Assembly (NCBI RefSeq): GCF_016901855.1
Contig: NZ_JACJKY010000003.1
Span: 62,001 to 126,000 of the forward strand
Source: Merdimmobilis hominis
GTDB taxonomy: Bacteria; Bacillota; Clostridia; Oscillospirales; Ruminococcaceae
Direction of reading: 5' to 3'
Length of the DNA stretch: 64,000 bases
The notes under the pieces: model-generated
Seen by the model: the letters and a program-made list of their open reading frames with translations, nothing else
The model's database searches: none
What the model was told of the DNA's origin: nothing
Position numbers and translations under genes: made by a program
In this document: piece by piece, positions 34,378 through 42,388 of the stretch
Position numbering within the stretch: position 1 is the first letter of the stretch
Layout of the letters: every line of letters begins with the position of its first letter

Positions 34378-34495
34378 GCGCCTAAGGCGCTTTGATTCCG
34401 CGCACGCAGAAACTCCATATTTTCTTACTTTGATTCCCGCGGCAGACTTCGCTGCGAGCGTCTCACTCTATAAAAACAAAAAACCTGCGGCCGCG
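34378..34495. repeat. Tandem repeat unit B beside tRNA-Leu
   Basis: Second copy, directly abutting unit A, 118 bases long; the region after the shared palindrome is about 9 bases shorter. Its right end forms the terminator stem of tRNA-Leu, so the array appears to have grown by duplicating tRNA 3'-flanking sequence. Confidence 0.8.
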
Positions 34496-34512
34496 AATTG
34501 CTGACCGCAGGT
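34478..34512 (-). terminator. Terminator of tRNA-Leu
   Basis: Stem ACCTGCGG (34512-34505 on the minus strand) with CCGCAGGT, then a run of T residues. Confidence 0.8.
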
Positions 34513-34513
34513 C

Positions 34514-34601
34514 TGGTGCTGGTGACCGGAATCGAACCGGTACGAGGGAAAGCCTCACGGGATTTTAAGTCCCGGGCGTCTGCCAGTTCCGCCACACCAG
34601 C
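34514..34601 (-). tRNA. tRNA-Leu (anticodon UAA)
   Basis: 88 bases including an encoded CCA (minus-strand 34516-34514). Acceptor stem GCTGGTG/CACCAGC, anticodon loop CTTAAAA giving UAA, a long variable arm typical of leucine tRNA and T-arm GGTTCGATTCC. A perfect consensus promoter lies just upstream. Confidence 0.96.
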
Positions 34602-34617
34602 ACAAAATTACTTTATT

Positions 34618-34646
34618 ATTATAGTAAAAAAACAGCCGCTTGTCAA
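34618..34646 (-). promoter_or_regulatory. Promoter of tRNA-Leu
   Basis: Minus strand TTGACA (34646-34641), 17-base spacer, TATAAT (34623-34618): perfect sigma-A consensus. Confidence 0.85.
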
Positions 34647-34668
34647 GAAAAATCTCTTCAAACACAAG

Positions 34669-34700
34669 AAAAAAGCGACGGAATGTTCCGTCGCTTTTTG
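34669..34700 (-). terminator. Terminator of the Na/Pi transporter gene
   Basis: Stem AAAAAGCGACGGAA paired with TTCCGTCGCTTTTT around TG, 15 bases after the stop on the minus strand. Confidence 0.9.
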
Positions 34701-34714
34701 TAGTTCGCAAAGAA

Positions 34715-36502
34715 TCAGATGCGGGAAAAGTATTTCTCGTTGTATTCTTTGAATACGCGGCTGTATTCGCTGTCTTCACCTTCGTGCATCTGTTTGATAT
34801 ATTCGTGACGATCCAGCGTATCAAGCTGATGCTGATAACCGATAACATACACCGCGATATTGGAGCAGTGGTCGGAAATTCTCTCGAGGTTTGTCAGCAG
34901 TTCGAGGAACACAAGACCACCGTCAATCGTGCACTGACCGTTTTTCAGTCGTTCAATATGACGGAATTTCAAGGTGTCTTCCATCTTATCGACAATTTCC
35001 TCAAGCGGCTCAACGCGTGTTGCCAGCTTGCTGTCATTATCTTTAACGCACGCAAGCGCTAACTCGATAATTTCAGTGACAGCATCCGAAAATGCATGAA
35101 GCTCTTCAATCGCTTTATCAGAAAGCTTCACACCCTTTTGATGAAGCTGTTCTGCCAATTCAAGCACATTGATTGCATAGTCACCGATACGTTCGAATTC
35201 CACAATCAGCTTCATCTGATAGGTGATTGTACGGCTGTCCTGCTCACTAAGCTCTTGATTGGTCATGTCAACCATATAGCGGTTCAATCTGTCCTCCATA
35301 CGGTCGATCGCATCTTCAAACTCAAGAATATTTTCTTTTTTCTTTAAATCAAACGACTGGAACATTGTAACAGAACGTTTGAAGTTTTTCTTTGCATAAG
35401 TGCCCATGAGTTCAATGATCTCTTTGCTGTGCGAAAGCGCCAGCTGCGGTGTACGCAAAAAGCGCTCGTCCAACACAGAAACCTGCGGAACTTCTTCGTC
35501 CTGACCTTCGTTCTTTTTGCCGCGAACCGTCAAAACAGCCAGCTTTTCAAGCAAACCGGTGAACGGAATGAACAGGATGGTGGTCACAACGTTAAATGTA
35601 ATATGAACGTACGAAATTCCGGTCATAGAAATCGGATCATTCCAGAACGGGAAGCCGATAAACATCTGGATTAAATAAATGGCGATGAAGAATATAATGG
35701 TACCGATAATATTAAAATACAAATGCACCATTGCTGCACGGCGTGCGTTTTTGTTTGCGCCGATACTTGAGAGCAGTGATGTCACACAAGTACCGATGTT
35801 CTGACCGAGAATAATCGGAACCGCCGCCGAAAACGGAACCGCACCGGTTGCCGCGGTCGTCTGCAAGATTGCAACAGATGCCGACGAACTCTGGATAATC
35901 GCTGTAACAACTGTACCAACAAGAATGCCCAAAAGCGGATTGGACAACGTTGCGAAAATATTGCGGAACATGTCTGACTCAGACAACGGTTTGAGTGCAT
36001 CGGTCATGATCATCATGCCGTTGAACAAAATTGCAAATCCGAACATAATCTCTGCAATCATACGCGGTTTGCTTTTTTTGGTGGACATGATCACAATAAT
36101 TGCAATCACCGCAATTACCGGTGTAAACGTTTCCGGCTTTAAGAATTTTAAGATCATGTTTGCACTGTTTGCATGATTCGGGTCAGCAAGACTGACAATC
36201 AACGATGTCACGGTTGTACCGATGTTTGCACCCATGATAACACCGATTGCATTGCGCAGTTTTAAAATGCCCGCATTGACCAAACCGACCACGATGACGG
36301 TTGTTGCGGAAGAACTTTGAATCGTCGCAGTGACGACCAAGCCCAAAAGCAAGCTTTTAAAAACATTGCTTGTCATTTTTTCAAGCGCTTTTTGCATTCG
36401 TCCGCCTGCCGCACGTTCAAGGCTGTTGCCAAGCAAATTCATGCCGAACAGAAAAAACGCAAGTCCGCCTGCTGCCGTAAGCACACTTAAAAACGTTTCC
36501 AT
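34715..36502 (-). CDS. Na+/phosphate cotransporter with PhoU-like C-terminal domain
   Basis: 595-residue membrane protein. Two inverted Na/Pi repeats carry the signature QSSSATTV and QSSSASVA with GANIGTTVTSL and GQNIGTCVTSLL, typical of NptA/YjbB-type transporters. After about nine helices (to residue 330), a soluble PhoU-like helical region of about 230 residues follows, thought to regulate transport. The direction of phosphate flow is uncertain in this family. It lies 132 bases downstream of the K+ transporter gene on the same strand. Confidence 0.92.
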   Translation of the reverse strand: METFLSVLTAAGGLAFFLFGMNLLGNSLERAAGGRMQKALEKMTSNVFKSLLLGLVVTATIQSSSATTVIVVGLVNAGILKLRNAIGVIMGANIGTTVTSLIVSLADPNHANSANMILKFLKPETFTPVIAVIAIIVIMSTKKSKPRMIAEIMFGFAILFNGMMIMTDALKPLSESDMFRNIFATLSNPLLGILVGTVVTAIIQSSSASVAILQTTAATGAVPFSAAVPIILGQNIGTCVTSLLSSIGANKNARRAAMVHLYFNIIGTIIFFIAIYLIQMFIGFPFWNDPISMTGISYVHITFNVVTTILFIPFTGLLEKLAVLTVRGKKNEGQDEEVPQVSVLDERFLRTPQLALSHSKEIIELMGTYAKKNFKRSVTMFQSFDLKKKENILEFEDAIDRMEDRLNRYMVDMTNQELSEQDSRTITYQMKLIVEFERIGDYAINVLELAEQLHQKGVKLSDKAIEELHAFSDAVTEIIELALACVKDNDSKLATRVEPLEEIVDKMEDTLKFRHIERLKNGQCTIDGGLVFLELLTNLERISDHCSNIAVYVIGYQHQLDTLDRHEYIKQMHEGEDSEYSRVFKEYNEKYFSRI

Positions 36503-36634
36503 AAAACCTCCAACATTTCATCTGAATTTTTCTGATCGCTTTCTTGTACCAAAATACCTGATACGAGTTCATCATACCATAAATCGACACGTTATGCTAT
36601 AGAAAAATTAAATTTATATGAAATCTTTTTTAAG

Positions 36635-38014
36635 TTATCCAACCATAATCTTGCCTTCCGGCAATACGGTACTCTTTTGAATCGGGCGCATTGCAAGCGA
36701 AAGTGCCAATGACATCGGGCCCACACGTCCCAAAAACATGGCAAGAATCAGTGCAATCCGGCCAAATACACTTGCGTGTTCTGTGACACCGATGGTCAAA
36801 CCAACCGTACCAAACGCAGACACCGATTCAAACAGCGCATTGATTTCCGAAAACATCTCCGGGTTGGCTGTAAAAATGACAACAGCTGTACAGATCATCA
36901 CCGCAATCAATGCCGCCACTGTAATTGCCAGCGCTTTATACACAACGCCTTTTTCCACTTTACGATGATTGATTACGGTATCATTCTTTCCGGTTAACAC
37001 GCAAACAACCGTTGCAATCAAAACAAACATCGTTGTAACCTTGATACCGCCGCCGGTGGAACCGGGTGCTGCACCAATAAACATCAGCGCAATGACGGTA
37101 AGTTTCGCGAGTCCGGTCATATTTTCAAGCGGAAATGTATTGAATCCGGCTGTTCTTGAAGACACCGACAAGAAAAAGCTGTTTAAGACCTTTTCGCCCG
37201 CGTCCATTGAACCGAGTGTTCCGGGATTTCTCCATTCCAGCAATGCAATAAATAATGTTCCAAGCACAAGCAAACCCGCTGTGCCGATGAGTACTACTTT
37301 TGTGTGCAGTGTAAGCCGTTTGCGCACCTTTGCGTGATAGATGTCCTGCCATACAATAAAGCCCAAACCACCCGAAATAATGAGTACAGAAATCGTGATT
37401 AACACGAGCGGATTATCGTAAAGCGGACACAGGCTGCTTTGTGCACCAACACCGCCCAGCAAATCAAATCCGGCATTGCAATAGGACGATACGGCTAAAA
37501 ACAATGAGTGAAAAATTCCCTGTACGCCATATTCCGGAACAAAAGCGATCATCAGCACACATGCACCGGTCAGCTCAAACAAAAGCGTAAGAATCAAAAT
37601 CATGCTCATCAAACGACTGATATCGACTGTCGTATCTGAACTGATGGATTCTTTTGCCACCTGAATGCTTTTAAATCCGGCTTTTTTTCGAATGGCAAGG
37701 TTAAAAAACGTTGCAAACGTAATAAGTCCCAATCCGCCGCACTGAATCAACGCCAAGATCACTCCCTGGCCAAATCCTGAAAAATACACACCGGTATTCT
37801 GTACTGTAAGGCCTGTCACACAAGTCGCAGATGTTGCAGTAAACAACGCATCAAGCGGCGAGGTAAACTGACCCGATGCAGAAGAAATCGGCAGCATCAA
37901 TAAAAGTGTTCCGACAAAAATAAGCAGCGCGAAACTGCTCACAATCACACGTGCCGGATTTGCTGAAAACCGGCGGATAAGACTTCCTTTATTTTTACCA
38001 AATTGCGTCAGCAC
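36635..38014 (-). CDS. TrkH/KtrB-family K+ uptake channel subunit
   Basis: 459-residue membrane protein of the TrkH/KtrB superfamily with four pore-loop repeats. Filter-like segments include ATSATCVTGLTV, SSYCNAGFDLLGG, SSRTAGFNTFPL and VSAFGTVGLTIGV. It forms the K+ pathway (Na+-coupled in KtrB). The cytoplasmic RCK partner (TrkA/KtrA) is not adjacent, so it must be encoded elsewhere or missing. The start is GTG 38014, with AGGAGG 8 bases upstream. It has its own promoter at 38054-38082. Confidence 0.92.
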   Translation of the reverse strand: MLTQFGKNKGSLIRRFSANPARVIVSSFALLIFVGTLLLMLPISSASGQFTSPLDALFTATSATCVTGLTVQNTGVYFSGFGQGVILALIQCGGLGLITFATFFNLAIRKKAGFKSIQVAKESISSDTTVDISRLMSMILILTLLFELTGACVLMIAFVPEYGVQGIFHSLFLAVSSYCNAGFDLLGGVGAQSSLCPLYDNPLVLITISVLIISGGLGFIVWQDIYHAKVRKRLTLHTKVVLIGTAGLLVLGTLFIALLEWRNPGTLGSMDAGEKVLNSFFLSVSSRTAGFNTFPLENMTGLAKLTVIALMFIGAAPGSTGGGIKVTTMFVLIATVVCVLTGKNDTVINHRKVEKGVVYKALAITVAALIAVMICTAVVIFTANPEMFSEINALFESVSAFGTVGLTIGVTEHASVFGRIALILAMFLGRVGPMSLALSLAMRPIQKSTVLPEGKIMVG

Positions 38015-38053
38015 GAATGTTTCCTCCTAATTTTATTTGTCAATCCATTGTGC

Positions 38054-38082
38054 ATTATACCACCCGAATGAACAGATTACAA
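38054..38082 (-). promoter_or_regulatory. Promoter of the K+ transporter gene
   Basis: Minus strand TTGTAA (38082-38077), 17-base spacer, TATAAT (38059-38054). Confidence 0.7.
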
Positions 38083-38109
38083 CCATATTGTGAACAACGC
38101 AATTTCGAT

Positions 38110-38138
38110 TTGCATTTTTCCTCCTTTTCGATTATAAT
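38110..38138 (+). promoter_or_regulatory. Promoter of tRNA-Arg
   Basis: TTGCAT (38110-38115), 17-base spacer, TATAAT (38133-38138), 36 bases before the tRNA. Confidence 0.7.
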
Positions 38139-38174
38139 AAAGATTGTTTCTTGTGCATATTTAAAAAAGGAAAT

Positions 38175-38251
38175 GTTTCCGTAGCTCAGCTGGATAGAGC
38201 GACCGCCTCCTAAGCGGTAGGCCGGGTGTTCGAATCACCTCGGGAACACCA
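38175..38251 (+). tRNA. tRNA-Arg (anticodon CCU)
   Basis: 77 bases with encoded CCA. Acceptor GTTTCCG/CGGGAAC (one G-U pair), D-arm GCTCAGCTGGATAGAGC, anticodon loop CTCCTAA giving CCU, T-arm TTCGAATC. tRNA 3' ends are common integration sites, and decayed mobile DNA follows. Confidence 0.96.
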
Positions 38252-38258
38252 AAAACTC

Positions 38259-38300
38259 CGCCGGAAAACCCAGTGAAATCAAGGGTTTCCGGCGTTTTTT
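38259..38300 (+). terminator. Terminator of tRNA-Arg
   Basis: Stem CGCCGGAAAACCC with GGGTTTCCGGCG (one bulged A), followed by six T residues. Confidence 0.85.
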
Positions 38301-38302
38301 CA

Positions 38303-38536
38303 TTTTTACGGGAAAAGAGAAAAATCGTGAAATTCACAGATTTTCATTAGCAAATCTTCCGTCAGCTAATGGAAATTAGAACTAATGTCGTCCGCCTTTC
38401 AGGTGTACGGCTTGCTAATAAAAATTAGCAAAAAAATCGCTGTTTTGATAATGAAAATGTCCTCTCTGCTAATGGAAGAAAAAATTGAGCAAAATTTCTG
38501 CTAATGAAAAAGGCGGTCGTTACCCTGTTAATTTGT
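38303..38536. other. AT-rich non-coding stretch with repeated GCTAAT/ATTAGC motifs
   Basis: Between the tRNA-Arg terminator and the IS256 remnant. It has at least six GCTAAT or ATTAGC words, two of which form a stem (TTGCTAATAAAAATTAGCAA). It may contain further decayed transposon sequence; a minus-strand AVHLKGGRH stretch near 38398-38420 weakly recalls the IS256 core. No intact gene. Confidence 0.4.
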
Positions 38537-38702
38537 TCATTTAGCGGAAGGCGATACTTTGCTGTCCCACAGGGCCTCAGCGATATCCTCCACATGCCGG
38601 ACAGATACATCTCAACGAGAGCTTCCTCTACGCTACCTCGCACAAGTTCCTTGAGTTCACTCTTGATTCTCCCTCGTTTAGTTGTACAATTTTCTTGGAC
38701 AT
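38537..38702 (-). pseudogene. Decayed IS256-family (mutator-type) transposase fragment
   Basis: Minus-strand reading gives MSKKIVQLNEG from ATG 38702, then after a frame change IKSELKELVRGSVEEALVEMYLSG, then after another change VEDIAEALWDSKVSPSAK. These match consecutive landmarks of IS256 transposases, but the segment between the N-terminal VRGSVEE and the later SSVEEALxEMYLAG is missing, as if the two VEE-containing stretches had recombined. At least two frameshifts and a large internal deletion make it non-functional. No terminal inverted repeats or intact copy are seen. Confidence 0.75.
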
Positions 38703-38970
38703 GGTTGCTGCCCTTTCGAATGGTGTGTCGCAACTTCATTCTACCAGAGACCGCAAACCATATCTTTTATTTTGGCGAAACTTATTCTACCTTATCCCGC
38801 TTACCTTTACACTCTGTAAGATTTTCCAAACAACTTACTATCTACAACTATCGCTCCAACATCTTTCCTATGCAGTCCTCCAATGGAATTCTTTTTTAGA
38901 GTTCGCTGTCCAATATGTTTGATACCTACTGAATCAAAAAGTTCTTTTTCTTTTTTCTCTTTTCTCACTT

Positions 38971-39025
38971 AATATAAAAAACAGCAAGTGCTGCTTCATT
39001 CGCAACATTTGCTGTTTTTTATATT
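38971..39025 (-). terminator. Terminator of the pilus operon
   Basis: Perfect 17-bp stem (38971-38987 with 39009-39025) and a 21-base loop. The stem overlaps the last gene's stop codon. Confidence 0.85.
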
Positions 39026-39701
39026 ATCCTATTTTTTTGAATGATATTAAGCCTACCAGTAAACAACTCATCCCAGTAGTCAGCCAAAATATTCCCTCTA
39101 CCAGCCAATTAGTATCTCCCGTATCCGGTTGCTCCACAACGGGATGATATTCAAACTTTGGCGTTGCCGTTACGGAATAAATCAATGTATCATCAATCAT
39201 CACCGGAATGCTGACAAGAAATGGATCTGTTTGATACGATTCATTTTTTTCAGAAACCGAAGTTCGCACAACAAGATATAATCCTGTTTCAAGAGAATTA
39301 AAAACAACTTGCCCATGTTGATCTGTTGTCTGTTTTATTGACAATAGATTCATTTTTTCAGCATATGCTTGCAGCGCTTTGGATTTTGCACGCAGTTCTT
39401 CATCGGTCAAATTGTCCCAATCACAATCAAATGCTTTAAACGCTTCACAGATTTGATAGGTAAACGACGGAGATCCCTCCGCATTTCCCACCGAAACAGT
39501 TGCAATCTGCACCACTGCATACGTATCCCCTGCCAAAAAAAACGTATCATTATCGTGATGCACCTTACACTCTATTTGCAGTGATCCCGATTGTTCTCTG
39601 GCGTAAGCCGGTGCACTTTGACACACAAACAGTGTCAGCAACGCAACCAAAAACACAAGCTGCCGGCAGTGCCTTGTACAAATCGGCAGAGACTTCTTCA
39701 T
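39024..39701 (-). CDS. Small sortase-anchored surface protein, probable minor or basal pilin
   Basis: 225 residues: signal peptide (LVFLVALLTLFVCQSAPAYA), a Cna/SpaA-like beta domain with GQVVFNSLETGLYLVVRT, and a C-terminal sorting signal QPDTGD followed by a hydrophobic helix and the basic tail KKIG. QPDTG departs from LPxTG. Last gene of the pilus operon, starting 4 bases after the sortase stop. By analogy with SpaB/FimA-type systems it may anchor the fibre base to the wall, but this is inferred from position and size. No pilin-type reactive lysine could be assigned. Confidence 0.8.
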   Translation of the reverse strand: MKKSLPICTRHCRQLVFLVALLTLFVCQSAPAYAREQSGSLQIECKVHHDNDTFFLAGDTYAVVQIATVSVGNAEGSPSFTYQICEAFKAFDCDWDNLTDEELRAKSKALQAYAEKMNLLSIKQTTDQHGQVVFNSLETGLYLVVRTSVSEKNESYQTDPFLVSIPVMIDDTLIYSVTATPKFEYHPVVEQPDTGDTNWLVEGIFWLTTGMSCLLVGLISFKKIG

Positions 39702-39705
39702 GTTT

Positions 39706-40569
39706 TCATCTCCTCTTTTGATATAAGCGTAAAATGCGGATGATAATCAGACGCAGCAAGAGAACCCCGACTACAATCATTGCACCCAGTAACATATGAC
39801 GGTATTGCATGGGAAGCCTTTCCCAAAACGATTCGTTTTGCAGTAAAGTATTCTCTATTTCTTCCGGATTATACGCACTGCGCACGCCGCGAACCAATAA
39901 GCGATGTGAGTTAATCCCATATGGTGTACAGGTAATCAGTGTAACATAATCCTGTCCAGGTGTAATTGCAAGCGCATCCATCTCATCCGGTAACACCGTG
40001 AGAATTTGATCAACAGTATAGCACATTGTCTGATTCAAAACTTTAATGAAAAATTGATCTCCAATTTTCATGCGGTCTAGATCTGTGAACAAACTGTATG
40101 TTGGAAGTCCACGATGACCGGATACCGCCGCATGTGTGGAGGCACCGCCTACAGGCAACGAGGTGTTTTGCAGGTGTCCTACACCCACTTGCAAAACGTT
40201 CTCCTTTGTACCGTGATAAATCGGAATGGTTGTATTCAACCGCGGAATCGAAATATAACCCATCATACCGTTCCCGTCAATATCCAATAAATCCCAGTAG
40301 CTGTCGAGTGTGATCGGTTCCCCGTTTTCATCCGTCAGCGGTGCACCGCCGCCGGTCATGCCGGCAAGCTGCTGATTGTATTCCTGTGCTTGTGCCAGCA
40401 GCTGCGCAATCTGTTCATCTTCCATTTGACGGATCGTCTCATCGTAAGATGCCGTTGCCTGACTGCCGTTTTTTTCCGCCAAATACTGGCTGAGCGACGG
40501 ATAAATCAAAATCCCGAGACCCAACAGAATCACCAACACGCGGATCAATCGCCACAGCTTTTCTTTCAT
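39706..40569 (-). CDS. Class C (pilin) sortase
   Basis: 287-residue membrane transpeptidase that joins pilin subunits through isopeptide bonds. It has an N-terminal helix (about 8-27), a lid-like loop with an acidic-aromatic stretch DSYWDLLD near 93, the catalytic His in AAVSGHRG, catalytic Cys in TLITCTPYGINSHRLLVRG with its Arg, and a C-terminal membrane helix followed by a basic tail, as in class C enzymes. It begins at ATG 40569, three bases after the backbone pilin stop codon, with only a weak SD, so translation is probably coupled. Confidence 0.93.
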   Translation of the reverse strand: MKEKLWRLIRVLVILLGLGILIYPSLSQYLAEKNGSQATASYDETIRQMEDEQIAQLLAQAQEYNQQLAGMTGGGAPLTDENGEPITLDSYWDLLDIDGNGMMGYISIPRLNTTIPIYHGTKENVLQVGVGHLQNTSLPVGGASTHAAVSGHRGLPTYSLFTDLDRMKIGDQFFIKVLNQTMCYTVDQILTVLPDEMDALAITPGQDYVTLITCTPYGINSHRLLVRGVRSAYNPEEIENTLLQNESFWERLPMQYRHMLLGAMIVVGVLLLRLIIIRILRLYQKRR

Positions 40570-40572
40570 CAA

Positions 40573-42312
40573 TTATGCCTGTGTGCTTTTTTTCTTTCTG
40601 CGCGGAACAAAAATGCCTGCGAGCACGACACCGACACCCAAAATGGTCAGGCCAATCGTACCGATGCTACCGGTTTCAGGCAGTGTAATACCGTTGTTGT
40701 TGAGCACAGGGATGACATTCGAATCAGACGCTTCGGCCGTTTTATCATTGATGATGTAAACCGGATCCTCGTAGCTCGGTGTCTTTTCATTGACCGTTTC
40801 ACCGGAAACACGAATTTCAATTTTAATCGGATTGGTCAGTTTGTTATAACCGGCAGGCGCTTTTACCTCATGGAGATAGTAGGTGCCTGCTTCCAAACCG
40901 CTGATGGTGATTGCTTTGTCCGTGGTTGTGAAATAAATCGTTCCTTCTTCTTTTTCTTTTGCGACACGATAATTATCACCTGTTGCAATCAGCTCAATGC
41001 CATTTATAACATCGGCATAATCTGCACCATAGTTGCCGTCTGTGATGACTCCGCCACTATTTCTCAGCTGATCTTCTTTGCTGAGGATAAAGGTAGCGCC
41101 TTCCAAGTAGCCTGTTGTACCTCCATTCCAGCTGCCGGTGTATTTGTGCACATTGATATCATATGTGTAAACTTTCGTTGTACTCGGTGTAGATTCACCT
41201 GTTCCACCACTCACAGGATCATTGCTGTATTCAACTTTTGCACTGTTGGTTACCGGGTCGGTAGTCACTGCGTTTTCGTTGATAACAGCCTTATAAGTAA
41301 CAGTGATCGTCTTACCCGTTTGAATGCCAGAAACACCTTTCAGATTTTCAAATGCTACTGTCAGGGTATTATTGTTGCCGGAAGTCGGAGGAGTGACTTT
41401 ATAAGAAGTCTGCACTTTTTCATTGTCAACAGAATCGATTGTCACCTCGACACTGTCCCGTACAAAAGTCAAACCGTTAGACATGGTATCGACGAAATTA
41501 AATTTATACGTCGTATAATCGGTCATATCCGGAACGGTCGATGTGAGTCTAAAGGTTACGGTATCACCAATCTGAGCACTGCCGGTTTCCGCATAATTAC
41601 CATTCGAATCAGTCTGCACTGTTTTGTCAACGGTTGGATAGACGCTCTTGATGTTCCAAGTTGCATTCAATTCGTCGGTGGGAATGTTGATGAGCATTGC
41701 ATCCGTTGCACGGCTGTCTTCACCTGTCGAACCGCCCTCTGGGAACACCAGATAGTAGCCGGCATTGAGATCTGTAAAGGTTGCTTTACCTTTTTTCTCG
41801 CCTGGGGTTACGGAAACAGCTGTGGCTGTTTGTGTCTCGCTCAAATTAGTAAAGGCAGCAGTATGTGCGCGGTACCATTTCTGTGCTTTGTGTGCAAAAT
41901 CAGCAAGCGTTCCTTTGTTCTGCTCATCGTTTTCGAGCGATTTTACATATTTAAGCGCTGCTTCTTTGTATTCCTCATTGGTTGGAGTACCGCTGAATGT
42001 CGCGCCACCCACAGTCACAAGCTCATCTTTACCGATGCCGCCGTTGCCAGGCTCTTCTTTAAAGAACTCGAGCCACGCATCTTCCAGTACATATGAGTCA
42101 AATACATAGCTGTTTGATGGTTCGCCCACTGTTGCGCGAGCGGTAAACATCAAAATTGCAGTAACCTCTTTACCGATCAGTTGATCGCCGGTTACAGTAA
42201 GATTACCGGTTGCCACAACATCGCCCTTTGCGGCAAATGCGGTAGCAGAAACGCATACCATCATGGCAAGCGCCAACAAAAGCGCTGTCATTCGTTTGAA
42301 TGTTTTTTTCAT
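40573..42312 (-). CDS. Backbone (major) pilin, SpaA/FimA type
   Basis: 579-residue secreted subunit. Signal peptide ends ATAFA, with the mature protein starting near residue 28. An N-terminal domain ends in the pilin-motif-like WNIKSVYPTVDKTV (the linking Lys is YP-proximal, not the usual YPK). Then come isopeptide-stabilised Cna-B-like domains (DTVTFRLTSTVP..., YTYDINVHKYTG), an E-box YYLHEVKAPAGYN and the sorting signal LPETG with hydrophobic helix and PRRKKK tail. The class C sortase just downstream should polymerise it. ATG 42312 gives a better SD distance than ATG 42321, which nearly touches AAAGGA. Confidence 0.92.
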   Translation of the reverse strand: MKKTFKRMTALLLALAMMVCVSATAFAAKGDVVATGNLTVTGDQLIGKEVTAILMFTARATVGEPSNSYVFDSYVLEDAWLEFFKEEPGNGGIGKDELVTVGGATFSGTPTNEEYKEAALKYVKSLENDEQNKGTLADFAHKAQKWYRAHTAAFTNLSETQTATAVSVTPGEKKGKATFTDLNAGYYLVFPEGGSTGEDSRATDAMLINIPTDELNATWNIKSVYPTVDKTVQTDSNGNYAETGSAQIGDTVTFRLTSTVPDMTDYTTYKFNFVDTMSNGLTFVRDSVEVTIDSVDNEKVQTSYKVTPPTSGNNNTLTVAFENLKGVSGIQTGKTITVTYKAVINENAVTTDPVTNSAKVEYSNDPVSGGTGESTPSTTKVYTYDINVHKYTGSWNGGTTGYLEGATFILSKEDQLRNSGGVITDGNYGADYADVINGIELIATGDNYRVAKEKEEGTIYFTTTDKAITISGLEAGTYYLHEVKAPAGYNKLTNPIKIEIRVSGETVNEKTPSYEDPVYIINDKTAEASDSNVIPVLNNNGITLPETGSIGTIGLTILGVGVVLAGIFVPRRKKKSTQA

Positions 42313-42388
42313 TTTGGTCATTTCCTTTCATGCATCATTTTGGTTTATACCCGTTTCACCTTCTGAATCATACAGAAAGCAACAATCC

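Noticed and set aside
40390-42096. 568-codon plus-strand ORF
   Set aside because: Antisense shadow of the backbone pilin; the pilin has a signal peptide, E-box and LPETG.
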